Shown piece after piece: positions 24,186-37,573 of a stretch of DNA of 64,000 bases (position 1 is its first letter; every line of letters starts with the position of its first letter). The notes beneath the pieces are model-generated. The model was not told the DNA's origin. It saw nothing but the letters and a program-made list of their open reading frames with translations, and did not search any database. Source of the stretch: Paratinospora sagittata (Eukaryota > Streptophyta > Magnoliopsida > Ranunculales > Menispermaceae); contig CM069594.1 in NCBI GenBank assembly GCA_035771175.1, positions 9,610,620 through 9,674,619 of the forward strand. Direction: 5' to 3'. The translations under genes and the position numbers were made by a program.

Positions 24186-25460
24186 ATGAGAATAATGGGT
24201 TTGTTATGACCTCAAACATTTTGGTGGTGTTATTCAATTTAATTATTTTCCCTTGCATATATGTAGTATGGATTTGTATGCCACTGGTATATGGTCCATG
24301 TCTTGATTTTGTATTTGCTTACAACTAATATAATGAAGCATGCATCATCCTTGTTTCTCTTTTCAGTGAGTATGTGGACCAGCATTGGAAGGACTGCTAT
24401 ATCAGTACTACCTATATACCCTGATCTTATTCATTTAGGACTTCGCATTTGGATGATCAGGTACTTCTAATCTTTGGTCCTAATTATAATTAGAGCAAAT
24501 ATTAGCCATGAATGCCCACTTGCAAAACCATCTACTTATTTGATCTTCAATTCTTCATAGATTTTAACTTTTTATGGATACAATATGGTTTTGGCGATAA
24601 ATGCATTCTTAGTAACTATTGTTTTGCAATTATTCGAATATTCCTTTGAGCATCATGCATATAGGTGGATTCATTTAAATTGTTTGAATTTTTACAACAA
24701 AAGGGCCTAATAAAATAGAGATATTAAATATATGTGATTACTTTTTTAAAGTCTTAGTTATCATAGTCTCTCTCTTCTGTTCCATGCTCTATATGCGATT
24801 ACTTTTTCATGAAGATACAATGGAGTTTGATTGGCAAGTTTTAATTTAATAATAAGGATGAAATATTCATTAGGAGCTGAAGAGATTTGTATGCTTTATT
24901 AGAATCTTGGAACATAGCTTGAGAAGATACAGTGAAGGAAAAGGTGGTTTGGGAAGTCTATAAAAGTGCATATATAAGTTAATGACGTGGCTCTTCAGGA
25001 TGTTGGTTTCTTCTAAAAATAGTGTAATTGTAATTTAGTGGCTCTATGATGACTTTGGTTTCTATAATTTTTCCAATTTTAGTTTCATTGGTCTTTATTT
25101 CTATTATAAATGAAAGACACTTCTAGTATTAATATATGTCTTGTTTTTACAAGTTATAGAAGTATTTGGATGAAGAATATCATGTGGTGGGAGAGGCTAT
25201 CAATTCATATTGTTTGTGACATTTTTCAGTGGCTGTTATTAAGATTTACTTTATTAAGATGTCACAATTGAGTCCACTCAACAAAACTTCTATTAGTGTT
25301 GAACTATTGGTTCAATCTAGTTTTCTCTTGGTACGTTGTGCTCCAATATGTTAGAGTAGTACTATTTGATTATTTTTATTATTTTTATTCGTAGTTTGGG
25401 AGCTTGAGAAATATTTTTGATTATTTTCTACAGACATTTGATCATACTAAGTTGCAAGCA

Positions 25461-28400
25461 ATGGATAAGGGATGGGTCCACACATCTTATTTTAGACTTT
25501 AAGATCATGACGTAGTTTGTCACGACGCCCCTGACGTAGGCTGACGTCATGACCGACACAGTGTACTATATACTATACATACCCCTATATAGCATATAAT
25601 ACACTGTCAGCCTCAACGGACATTCACAATACTTCTCAAAATTTATAGAAATTTTGATAGCATCTCCCCATAAAATGGACATTTTACATTTATTTTTCCT
25701 GATATACCACAAATCAAATCCAATATAGATATATATTCACTCCATTCCATCATCACAACCATTGTATAATCCAAAATATCAAATCAAATCCATGTTTTCT
25801 TACAACCCATCTATGTGATAATATAGATATAGTATGTGATAATTATACTTATCAAAATAAAGAAAAATAACCCATATCCTCCAATGCATACATACACATA
25901 CCAGACGAAGGCTCACGTGATTATCACTCACGGATTTTTCCTTTTCCCTTCAACTCAATACCTGAAATATTGGAGGAAATAGAGTGAGCAAACAACAACT
26001 CAGTGAATATATTTCTTGATATGACAACTAAATGCATTTAGGAAAATATGACATTTAAAATCATTTCAAACAATTATTAAACACATGCATCATTCAACGA
26101 ATACATTCTACATGTCAACAACATAAATTTCATGAGTTTTCAAGAAAACAATGCATCATTTTCCACAAAATTCATAATCTCCCTCCTTCAAGGCAAGAGA
26201 GCGGGTCTAACCTTTGTATGGCCGTTACAAGATAGTGACAGCCTCTCATTACCCAATTCATAGTCATTTCAAGGATCTTAAATCCTTGTTAGGACAGGCC
26301 TACTGACAATGAGGTTACGCATAACACTCATCCGGGTCTAATTCTTAACGAAATGACACCAACTTACCTTTGCAAGTCTCACATGCTCCAATGCTTAAAA
26401 AAAATCATTTATGAATGCAAATTAAAACACAATGCAACAATATATGCATAACATATTTACATTCAAACATTTCATATATATAAAATGTCATACAAGAACC
26501 AAAATCAAGAAAATATACTCAGAGTACATGACTTTTCAACTTAAATACCATCATCGTCGCTTTCGAGTCCAACTCCATTTTAAATCCAACTAACTCAACC
26601 TGTCACAACCACTCCATAATTCAATTTCATTTATTCATATCTATTTACATATTTAATTTCTCAACTCACTTCAAATCACTAATAATAAGGATCCACTTGA
26701 AAAATATTATATCTGTGAATTTAGATTCCAACTCCATTTAGGACTCATAAGCAGTTGAAGAAACTACTATCTCGTTTCTGTGGTCAATCTAAATATTTCC
26801 ACAAGAAAGAATAGTGAAAATAGAGTTCCAATTCATATTTTCACTAATTCTCAGTTTATTTTTCTACTGGAACATATATCAATTTTATTAAAAATCTAGA
26901 ACATTCCTAAAATTATTTTGTTCACATCGACACGTGTAAAATCAGTCATTCTATCATTTTACCACCTTCAACAGGTATTTTACTAAGATTTTACACGTTC
27001 GCGAAGGTCACGAAAGTCAATTTTACGCACCAAAATCATATATTTAGTTACTAAAAATATTAAATCATATCCAAAAATCACAATCTTAGCATCGAAACGT
27101 CCATAATTCAATTCTCTACGATTCTATGATCTCAAACCGGAGTTTCATTGGATTATAATTCCATTTTATTTACTAGAAACAATTACAGTATTGTTCACAT
27201 CACTGTTCACGTCAACACTATTCATTGGAAACATGTAAATTTTTACTAAAATTGTCAAACGGTCTCCAAAAATCATGAACTTAGCATCGACGGACTTACA
27301 ACAATTCATTATACCATTCTATAGTCTTCAATTGGAGTTTCAATGGGTTTTAAATGATTCAAAAGGTTTTCAATCTAAACTCTAACTTCCAACAAACTTC
27401 CATCGGCTATAAAAATTCCAAATGAACACATAATTGAAATCGAACCACATATTCGGGGCTCCTACAGCCTAAGGAGTGTTTTTCCACCTTTCGAACAAAT
27501 CTTCATCCAAGTTGGGTAAAAACCTCAATTTTGAAAATACTGTAAAACAACTCCCATAGCTAAAATTATTCCGCTAGAATCGTTACATCTAGCTTAAATA
27601 TTAATTTCACGAAGAAATAGAGTGACAATCACTTACCGCGGGTCCTGATTTCGCGTGAATCCGCGTTCTCCCTCCGTTTCCTCTTGTTTCTTCCTTCTTT
27701 CGTTCGTTCTGCTTCTATCTTCTCTAGCAACTTCTTTTCCTTCATTTTTTTTTCTCCCTGTTGTAAAACCGGAAAAGATAGAGCTCTTTCTTTATTTATG
27801 TATTTTTTTTATCCCATGCTCTTCGTGCTCAATAGTTAACCAACTCACCCCATAAATTAATCAATTTAATTCAACTCAATTCACATATTTAATTAACCAA
27901 CCCATTCAACTAATAAAACTCATATTATTTATTTAATAAGTTTATTGATGTACTAATACCCCTTAAATCTAGTATGTATTTTCATACACACATATATTTG
28001 GCTCATACGTATAAAATAAGTATATTATACATCTCGATATACGTATAATTTACCGTATGTATTTCATTAAAACTACTGGGTGTTACATAGTTATATAAGT
28101 TAATGTTATGAAATCAAGGTAAAATTATTTATTTATATATTTTGTGCAAATTATCACAACAATATAGAGATGGAGCAAGTAATTTTGTCAATATGGCTCG
28201 TATAACGATTGAAAACTCAGATATCATCGTTTGTCCTTGCACAAGGTGCAAAAATCTTGAGCATCTACACTATGAAGAAGTGTATGAACACTTGGTGATA
28301 AATGGCATGGATCCCACTTATAAAACTTGGGTGTATCATGTGGAAAATACTATGTCATCAACGTTGTTTGGTGATGCACAAGAGGATGAAATATGCGAAA

Positions 28401-31400
28401 TGTATAGGGATCACATATTTACACAAGAAGATGGAGTTGCAGAACATTTGTGTGAAGAAAGGGTGGAGGATATCACAAATTTAATGAAAGATGTTGAAGC
28501 TCCATTATATCCTGGGTGTGAAAAATACACAAAAATGTTTGCTACCGTTGCATTACTTAGATTAAAAGCCCTTCATAGCTTTTTAGATAGTAGCTTTAAT
28601 GATCTACTGCAACTTCTTTGTGATATGCTTCCACCTAATAATATGTTACCTGATTCATGGAACTTGGCCAAAAAATTGTTCAAAACATTTGACCTCGGGT
28701 ATGAAAAAATACATGCATGCATAAATGATTGTTGTCTGTTTAGAAAAGATTTTCAAGATGTAAATGTATGTCCTAAATGTGGTGCATCACGATGGAAGAT
28801 CAATCAATGGAATACCAAGGCACACAAAGGAACTCTTACAATAGTGTTGCGTTATTTCCCAATAATACCAAGATTAAGAAGGATGTTTCGTCTACTTGAA
28901 ATAGCAAAAGATCTGACATGACATGATACTAATAAGAGTAATGATGGCAAAACGAAGAATCAAGTTGATTCAATTACTTGTGATACAATAAATAAAAGAT
29001 ATTCATCTTTTGCTTTTGATCCTCGAACCATCAGATTTGGAATTGCAACCGATGGTTTTAATCCATTTCAAGATCTAAGTTCGAGATATAGTTGTTGGCC
29101 AATGATTCTAACTACATATTATTTGCCTCCATTGTGAAAATTTGATGCCAACTTTACTTATTCCGAGACCAAAACAACCAGGTAATGATATTGATGTTTA
29201 CTTGAGGCCTCTTATCGAAGACTTAATCGAGCTAAGGACAAATGGAGTTTAGATGTATGATGCATTTAATAAGTCCACATTCAACTTAAAAGCAATTTTA
29301 CTTTGAACAATCAATGATTTCCCAGCTTATGGAAATATGTCTAGATGGCTTACATGGGCCACTGTAGATTTCTTGATCATGATCATTTATGGAAAAGAAA
29401 GAGATCATGGTTTAATGGACTAAAAGAAAAATGAGGCAAACCCAAGATAAGTTCTGGAGAACAATTTTTTCAGAAGTTGAGTTTATGGTAGATAATTAGG
29501 GTAAGAACAAGAAAAAAAGGAAGATGAAAAACTCAGATATGTGGAAGAAGTCTGTATTCTTTAGATCGCTCTATTGGAAGGTAAATTTATCTTATTTAGT
29601 CTCTTATTACGTAATAACATTTATTTCTTATTGTATTATTATTATTCTCTAATATGTTATAAATTAACATTGGTTGACATAGAGTTTATTCTTGCGCCAT
29701 AACTTGGATGTGATACACATTGAAAAAAATGTATGTAATAGCATCATTGGCACAATTTTGGATATCAAGGGAAAATCAAAAGATGGTCTTAACTCTCGCA
29801 GTGACCTTGGAAGCATGGATATTTCTAGAAAGTAGAAGTGACAAATACTATCTACCTGCAACTGCCCCCACTCTTTCAAAGATAGAGAAAAGTTTTTTTT
29901 GCCAAAGGCTTGTAAGCTTAAAGTTGTCAGATGCTTATGGATCTAATATTACTACTTGCATTATAGTGGAAGAATGCAAGATTATCAGTCTTAAGTTTCA
30001 CGATTGTCATATGTTGATCAAACAACTTATACCAATTGCTTTGAGATGACTTCTACAAAAAGGCCCTAAAGTTGCAATTACAAGATTATATGGAGTCTTT
30101 AATCGATTGTGTGCTAGAGTTGTGGATAGAAATAAATTGGAAGAGTTGGGTAATGATATCGCATAAACTTTATGTATGTTGGAAAGATTATTTCCTCCAT
30201 CATTCTTTCATATCATGATTCATCTTGTTATTCATATTGGAAAAGAAATTCAGCCATGTGGGCCAGTGCAGTTTCATTGGATGTATCCATTTGAGAGGTT
30301 GGTAAATAAAAATGATCTCTCTTATATGTTTTTGTAGCATGTCTTATATTGCTTCATTAATATGAAATTACAACTCATTCAATCTTATTTGTTAGGTTCA
30401 TGAAAGTACTTAAAGGGTACGTAGAAATCATGCACGACATGAAGGGTGCATTGCAGAATGATATTTTGCAGAAGAGTGCACAATGTTTTGTAACAAATAT
30501 TTCAAACAAACGATTGATGTAAGCACTTGACTTGGATGTAATGATGATGTAGAAAATGAATTTCAATTAAAAGGGAGACCAATATCCGTTGGGAAATTAG
30601 TAATTATTTCTAATGAGATGTTAAAAGTTGTTCATCGTTATATTTTATTCAACACCGATGAGATCCAACCTTATATAAAGTAAGTAATTTAAATGTTTTA
30701 TAACACTTTTTCCTATTGTGTAAGAAATTGTTCAAATAAAATCTTATTTATTTATAATTTGTTCTCACAGAATGCATTTGAATGAACTCAAGCTTTCAAA
30801 TAAACAAATTTCAAGGAATGAGACCTTGTTAAATAAGAAACATATCGAAACATTCAATACATGGATAGATGAAAAGGTACCATAATACCAATTGATCCTT
30901 TGATTTTTCATACGTTAACCTTAGTGAATTGCTTACGAAATTCTTTTTGATTCACTAGATCAATGGTCATGCTAGTATTAGTGATGTATCAGATTCGATA
31001 AGGTGGCTTGCAAGAGGACCAAGAAAGCAAGCAAGGTCTTATACTGGTTATATTATAAATGGCTTTAGGTTTCATACCAAAGATGTGGAGAAAGCTCGTC
31101 AAAATAGTGGTGTTTCAATTAATGCAACCACTATTTGTGGGTCAAGTGCAAGAGATCAATAACAAGTGTCTGGACAGATCTCTTATTATGACATTTTAAA
31201 AGATATCATACTACTTGACTACAACACATTTCACATCCCCATTTTCAAATGCGACTCGGCTAATATTAACAATGGTGTTAAAGTTGAAAATGGCTTCACA
31301 TTAGTTAACCTCCATGAGGGACAACGCCAATTCAAAAAAGACCCATTCATTTTGGCATCACAAGCAAAACAAGTGTTTATTCAAGAGAGAGTGAATCCTC

Positions 31401-31575
31401 AAATTGGTATGGTGTATTGCAAGCCCCTTGAAGAGGTTACAACCATGATTTGAGTATAAATGAAGATATCGAGGATGTGCCATATACACCAATGAGCAAC
31501 ATACCTGAACTTGATATTACAAATGATGATCCTTGTGCAAGAGTAGAAATTGAGGGCATATTATGTGATGCTTAA
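25461..31575 (+). pseudogene. TNP2-type CACTA transposase (Transposase_21), split
   Basis: The enzyme that cuts and moves CACTA elements. The start at 25461 gives MDKGWVHTS, the usual opening of the transposase-associated domain. It resumes at 28142 with QQYRDGASNFVNMA, CPCTRCKN and YEHLVINGMDPTYKTWVYH. Transposase_21 follows: PNNMLPDSWNLAKKL, VCPKCGASRW, IIPRLRRMFR, FGIATDGFNPFQDLS, KQPGNDIDVYLRPLI, WKKSVFFRSLYW, then (after an intron 29577-29683) LRHNLDVIHIEKNVCNSIIG. DUF4218 is at about 30060-30560 (MLERLFPPSFFHIM, HWMYPFER), with an intron 30298-30395. DUF4216 is at 30990-31430 (GVKVENGFTLVNLHE, DPFILASQAKQVF). Stops near 28919, 29136, 29250 and 31160, plus frameshifts, kill it. Confidence 0.88.
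25518..28087 (-). mobile_element. solo gypsy LTR 4, target duplication TAGTT
   Basis: Plus-strand ends are TGTCACGACGCCCCTGACG and ACTACTGGGTGTTACA, so the LTR on its own strand starts TGTAACACCC and ends GTCGTGACA. Perfect TAGTT duplications lie at 25513-25517 and 28088-28092. Length is 2570 bp. It sits just after the first transposase codons, probably in the first intron. The box AACAACTCAGTGAATA near 25995 recalls the other gypsy LTRs, but the rest differs, so this is a third LTR family. Confidence 0.93.
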
Positions 31576-32238
31576 TTGTAAGTCATAAATTATCTTGTAT
31601 TTGGTATTGTTTTGTCATAAGTATTATTGGAATTGTGTGTTATATGCAGACATTATTTGAAAGAGCTGATTTATATATATGTTGAGTTACAATTGCTTTA
31701 TTTGTCCTACAATTTATTTGATAAAGGTTTATTTTTGTATTCATAATAAGTCATGTTTTAAAACACAATTATTTATTTATTTATGTTTCAATTTTATTCC
31801 TACAGGTTCATTTATCCATTTGTATATATTTTAATCACGGTAACAAAATAGTGAACAATCTTATAAGATGAAGGGTGAAGTAAGCATTTAATATGACTAT
31901 TTACTTATTAACATATTGGACGCAAACTCATTCTTATTTATGTGCATGCTTGTTATAATTTAAATGTGTTATGAAGACTTCTAAGTAGGCAGAAAAAAAA
32001 TGAAAGCGAGAATACAAGGCTATACTTGCTGCATTGACATGATCTCAAAACCAAGGGGTAAGAATATCAAATAATCGTTCAAATGAACCAAGGGTCCTAC
32101 TTCTGGTGAAAAAGGTTCACAAACATTAGATGACGCTGATAGTATACGTAAAAAGCGTGGGAAGATGAAAATGGGTGATGTGAGTATTTAATATAAGTAC
32201 ATGCTTAACTTATTGAATGCAAAATCATCAAATATTAT
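31576..32238 (+). other. CACTA intergenic/intronic DNA
   Basis: AT-rich DNA between the transposase and the second CACTA gene. Two short segments, at about 31869-31880 and 32125-32180 (AAGCGTGGGAAGATGAAAAT and similar), look like small exons followed by GTAAG- or GTGAG-type donors. A third similar segment, with GCATTGACA..CTCAAAACCAAGGGG near 32020, is a diverged duplicate of 32325-32360. Confidence 0.4.
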
Positions 32239-32830
32239 GTGCAATTATTTTTTATATTTTCGTGTGCTATGTGGACTTCTAACAAAGTTGAAAGAAGACC
32301 AAAAGAAAATCATATGGCCATGCTAGAGGCATTGACACAATCTAAGACTCAAGGGGTAAGATTATCAGATGATCTTTTAAATGAACCAAGTGATTTTGCA
32401 TCAAATGAATCAAATAGTAAAGAAAAAAAAAAGCGCCGAAAGACAAGGATAGGGATGATCACAGGCCTTACCCTCGTTTAAGTATTGAGTCCAATGAAAG
32501 AGGCCAAGTGGTTGGTGAGAATTCTGACAAGTTCTCATCATATATTGGGATAATAGTACATGGACATGTCCCGGTAGTTGTTAAAGATTGGTATGGTGTT
32601 GATTTTAAAATCAAAAATCAATTATGGTCACTAGTTTGGGTATGTTTACATTTTGTTAACATATTGAATATAAATAAAGCTATTAACTTTTCTTCTTTGT
32701 TGGATATGGAACAGGTAAGGTTCAATGCCAATGAATATGAATACCATAAGAGATATACACTTAGGAACATGGGAGTAACTTTCAAACAATATAAATCGAG
32801 GGTTACAAAGGCTATCAAAGAAACTGGTGT

Positions 32831-34669
32831 ATATGTCCAAGAGGGGGGTGAATTGGGCACTTAACAAGTTTATACCTTTCTCTTTAAATAAATAATATGG
32901 TAAATGTAGCAGGTTTTGGCAAAGTGTACAAAGCAATAAATAATGAACTATAAAGAATAGTACACAAGATTTATAGTGGTTCGGCCGCGCCTACGTCTAC
33001 TACCTAACCTTCTCAGTTAAGATTTTGTTCAAATTCTACTAAATGACCTTCTTCAAAGGTGAAGATCAAACCTTCTACAGTTTCTCAACTTCACAGGCTT
33101 GAGAACAACCTTAACAGTTTCTCAACTTTACAGGTTTAAGAACAACCTTTACAGTTTGAGCAACACTTGCTCTATTCTAGTGACAACGGTCACTAATATC
33201 AATGAATACAAGATTAAAATATAATAGCCCCATACTCAAAATCAAAGAGATACTTACAAAGCTTTCGATTGAACCTCGAGTATCACAGTATTCAGCAAAT
33301 GATGGATAATAAAATGAAATTGAAAAATCAAAGGTTCACAATCCTCCTTTTCGTTTCTGGAAAACTTTTGCAAATATGAAATGAAGTGCAGCAATTCCTG
33401 AAAACGTGCTTTGAAGTATTTTAAAACATATCAGAGGTATTTGCACAGTGATGAAGAAAAGTATAACTTTCAGAAGTGATAGCACAAGTAAAAACTGTTA
33501 GATATATTCAAAAATGAATTCTCAATTTTTTGGTTTGACGTGTGTTTTGTTCTAAGGCAACACACATATATATAGATGAGAGCCGCTTGAACTTGATTTT
33601 CAAGAATGCTTTTGGCACACAAAGTAATTTCAAATCAAACGGATAAATTCTTTCTCAAAGTGTATTGATTCAGTTTGTATAATCACAATAGCAACACCTG
33701 AATCATCTGTGCATACATGAGAATAAAATGTTCTGAAAAAGGTTTTATGACGTTCTGAAAAGTTTTAAAAAGTTCTGAAAAAGTTTTTTTGAAAAGTTGC
33801 ACAGTTATCAACTTTATGACAGTGTTGGATTAACGTCTTGATAGTCAGGTAGCATCCTGATGCATAATACCAACTTTTGTTATTTTGTTCCTTGAGGGCG
33901 CTCATATTCATTAAGTGTCATGCTGAAGTGTGAAGTGAGGGCGCTATTGAAACGTAAGCGGCTTGACTTATTTTAAAACTTTTAAATCAGAAAGTGTGAG
34001 GGCGTTACTACTTAGGCAGCGTTTTGGTGCGTTCAAAAGCATTTAAGTTCAAAAAACAATTAGCATGTTGATATTCAATTAGTGTCATGACAGGTTCATA
34101 CGGTTGATTCGATGAGGGCGCTAAAGCATGAATAGCGTCTTGATAAACATGAATAATTTTCAACCTAAAACATTGTCGGCGTCTTAATGTATCATCAGCT
34201 TCCTAATCCGATAGGTGCAGGAGGGCGCCGCTGAGACATCAACGTCCTGATAGACACTTAAAATCATTTTTGACATTTTTCTAGATTTTTAACACTTGAT
34301 TAAACAAGATTAAAAATCGGTATTTTGGATCAAATCAATCATTAAAGATCCATCATGAGTGATCGAAAAAATCAATGAAAATTCAAAATCAAATCGATTA
34401 AAACATGCAATTATGCAAAGGCATGAACACTTGCTGAATCATGTGATACAAGAGATTTTACAATCCAATCAAGTTTTAATAACATAAAATTCTATTTTTG
34501 AACGATTATGGTCTTCAACCTAGTCCTAGTAGCTCTTCCACCATGCATCATCGAACCTTCATGCAATAAGGTATGCAATGTGTATGCAATATATATAATA
34601 TAGGAATGCGGTTTGTAATCATCAAAATATTTGTTCTCATATATTCGGGTCATGAGGGTAATTTGATTA
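32831..34669 (-). mobile_element. 3' LTR (copy c) of the SIRE-type element
   Basis: Matches the LTR at 39678-41534 along its whole length with scattered substitutions. The left edge starts at ATATGTCCAAGAGG; the terminal TGTTGACCCAG seen in the partner is missing. It contains several GAGGGCGCT..AGCGTCCTGA modules at about 33893-34250. It ends ATTTGATTA next to the polypurine tract. Confidence 0.88.
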
Positions 34670-34670
34670 A

Positions 34671-34689
34671 TAATCTTCCCCTTTTTTTG
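34671..34689 (-). promoter_or_regulatory. polypurine tract of the SIRE-type element
   Basis: On the minus strand this reads TCAAAAAAAGGGGAAGATTA, directly before the 3' LTR. It primes plus-strand DNA synthesis in LTR retrotransposons. Confidence 0.75.
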
Positions 34690-34983
34690 ATTTCAAACAC
34701 ATAACAGTAGGCTTTGAAACAAAGTAAAAAATGATATGAATGCATGAACCTACAGTAAGTAAAATGTTATGCAGCGCTAATGTTCATGCAATGCCAATGT
34801 TCCTTGTTTTCATATGATAAGAGTTTTGCACCAAGGAAATACATATTTGCATATTCTCCCCCTTGACTTCATGGATATGACTAATGCTTCTAAAGATATT
34901 ATTTCTCCCCCTTTTGAAAACATAAAAAAGAGTGAAGTAACCACGTGGTACTTCTCCCACTTAATGAGGTAAACATCAAAATA

Positions 34984-36308
34984 TCATAGGTCAGATTCAA
35001 AGAACATCCCAAGCTCTCTCTTGATATGAACAAACTCGTCCTTAGGTAAAACTTTAGTGAAAATATTAGCGAGTTGTTCTTTGGTGCTTATATGAGTCAA
35101 TTTAACATCACCATTTTGCACATGATACCTTAAGAAATGATGTCTTATTTGAATATGTTTAGTTCGAGAGTGCAATACATGATTCTTTGACAAGTTAATA
35201 ACACTAGTATTATCACATAAAATTTCAGCACATTCAACAAAAATTTGGTAATCCTGAAGTTGTTTTTCATGTATAATACCTGAGAACAACAACTTTCAAC
35301 TGCGACATATTCTGCTTCAACTGTGGATAGTGCCACTGAATGTTGTTTCTTGCAAAACCAAGAAATTAAAGAATTTTCAAGAAAGTGACAAAATCTAGAG
35401 GTACTTTTCGATTTCTTAGACATCCGACATAGTCGGAGTCTACATAACTTTTCAGTTCAAGTGTCGTACCTTTGGAATACCAAATTCCCAGATTAGTTGG
35501 GCCATTAATGTATCTAAAAATTCGTTTGACACATTTTAAGTGAGATTCTTTAGGATCTGATTGAAATCTCGCACAAATACAGACATTGAGCATCATGTCA
35601 GGTCTACTTGTTGTGAGGTACAAGAGACTTCCAATCATGTTTCCATATAGTTTGGATCAATTGATTTTCCCTTTTCATTTTTATCCAGTTTGATTGTAGA
35701 GTTACATGGAGTATCTATTGATTTCAAACTATTCATCTGAAACTTTTTGATCATTTCTTTAGCATACTTTGTTTGACTTATAAATGTGCCATTTGACATT
35801 TGCTTAATTTGCAAGCCTAAAAAGTATGTAAGTTTTCCCATCATACTCATTTCAAATCCTTTTTGCATTATCTTTAAAAACTCATCACACAACTCCTTGT
35901 TCGATGCACCAAATTTAATATCATCCACATATATTTGAGCAATAAGCATATCATGATAAACAAGGTTGGATCAAGTTTTCCCTTTTGAAATTTGTGATCT
36001 AATAGAAATGAACTCAGTTTATCATACCAGGCTCTTGGAACCTGTCTTAATCCATATAAGGCTTAGTGGAGTTTGAACACAGATTCTGGATCTTGAATAT
36101 TCTCAAACCCTGGAGGTCGTTGTTCCATATATACCTCTTCATTGATGTGACCATTTAAAAATGAACTCTTTACATCCATTTGGTATAAGGAATTTTTTTT
36201 GTAACAAACATAGGCAAGTAACATCATTATTGCCTCTATTCTTGCTAATGGGGCAAAGGCTTCTTCGAAGTCTATGCCTTCTTCTTGGTTGTACCCTTGT
36301 GCAACCAA
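34984..36308 (-). pseudogene. reverse transcriptase and RNase H of SIRE element
   Basis: Copia-type RT opens with [21 protein letters not shown], then [21 protein letters not shown] and PPGF (36308-36063). After a stop, the catalytic YVDD box appears at about 35926 as AQIYVDDIKFGAS. The thumb continues with GKLTYFLGLQIKQ and SRPDMMLNVC. RNase H carries SYVDSDYVGCLRNRK, then (shifted) QHSVALSTVEAEYVA, then (shifted again) NHVLHSRTKHIQIRHHFLR and HISTKEQLANIFTK, ending at 34984. At least three frameshifts or stops interrupt it. Domain order IN-RT-RH is the Ty1/copia order. Confidence 0.9.
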
Positions 36309-37081
36309 TCTAGCCTTATTTTGGACTAAGATTCCTTATTCATTTTTTTGTTCCTGAAAACCCATTTGGTTCTTATGACTAATTGATTATATGGTCTAGG
36401 AACTAATTCTCATACTTTGTTCCTTACAAAGTGTCATAGTTCTTCTTGCATAGTAAGAATCGAATTCTCATCTTTCAGTGTTTCTTCCACTTTAGTTGGT
36501 TCAATTTGAGATACAAAAGCAATCAACTCTTGATCTCTTTAAATTGTAGCTCTAGTAGATATACCCTTTTGTGGATCTCCTAATATTTGTTCGTTACGGT
36601 CACCTTGAAGCATTCTTGAGTTTCTTGACGTTTCTAATGATTTTTCATTCTCAGTTTCTATGTTTTGAGCTTCCTTGGGAATATCATCATCTTCAATGGT
36701 TATTTGCGTAATCCCTTCCTCAACATATTTCTTATATTCATTGTCATCAAAGTTTACATGAATTCATTCTTCGACAGTTTTAGTAGCTTTGTTGTAAACT
36801 CTGTAAGCTCTACTGTGAGAAGAATATCCTAAGAATATTCTAATATCTGATTTAGGTTCAAACTTATCCACACCATCTTTGTCATTAAGGATAAAACACT
36901 TACACCTAAATACCTGAAAGTAATTGAAGTTGGGTGTTTGTCCTTTCTATAATTCATATGGTGTTTTGTTCAAGATTTTCTTATTCAGTATTATGTTCAT
37001 TACATAACACGCAGTGTTTATAGCTTCTGCCCAAAAGTAGTTTGCAGTGTTATACTCACTAAGCATTGTTCTACACATTTC
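36309..37081 (-). pseudogene. integrase-RT linker of SIRE element
   Basis: In the three minus frames this shows YFWAEAINTACYVMN, DKFEPKSDIRIFLGYS (typical copia integrase C-terminal region) and an acidic linker rich in E, D and N, then RPYNQLVIRTKWVF leading into RT. Several stops and at least one frameshift are present, so it is not translated as one piece. Confidence 0.7.
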
Positions 37082-37573
37082 CTACAAAGTTCTATTTTTT
37101 CTTTCAACTACATCATTTTGTTTAGGTGTTCTAGATGTTGGTAGATGGTGAGTGTAACCTTGATTATTACAGAATTCTTCAAGATTTTTATTAACAAATT
37201 CACCTCCTCTATCACTTCTAATAATGTTTATTTTGTAGCCCTTTTCATTTTCAACTCTTTTATAGAATTTGATAAACAATTCACATACTTCTGACTTATG
37301 AGCTAAAAAGAATACCCAAGTATATCTAGTGAAATCATCAACAATTACAAACACGTATGATTTATCTCCTAAGCTTTTAGTCTTGGTTGGTCCGAAAAGA
37401 TCCATATGAATCAATTCGAGAACTCTAATGGTAGATTGATACCTCTTGCTCTTAAATGATGATCTAGTGTGCTTGCCTAATTGACATGGTTCGCATACCT
37501 TATCTTTTGAGTAAATTCCTTTTGGAATACCCTTGGCAAGATCATTTCTAGCTAATCTAGATATGTTATCCAT
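37082..37573 (-). pseudogene. integrase core of SIRE element
   Basis: Shows CEPCQLGKHTRSSF (second half of the HHCC finger), then the catalytic core: IHMDLFGPTKTKSLGDKSY (first Asp), IIRSDRGGEFVNKNLEEF (second Asp) and SRTPKQNDVVERKNRTL (Glu). This is the D,D-35-E arrangement with the copia-specific GGEF box. The stretch from MDNISRL to NRTL is open, but it is separated from protease and RT by stops. Confidence 0.9.

Noticed and set aside
24145..25460. Continuation of element A's 3' LTR to full length
   Set aside because: Sequence after 24185 does not match the 5' LTR beyond the first 110 bp, so the LTR is truncated.
27655..27855. Ser/Leu-rich small protein resembling a secreted peptide
   Set aside because: It lies entirely inside solo LTR 4 and has no partner or conservation signal.
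34670..34983. SIRE1-like env ORF between RNase H and the 3' LTR
   Set aside because: Only about 310 bp of non-coding sequence lies there, too short for an env-like gene.
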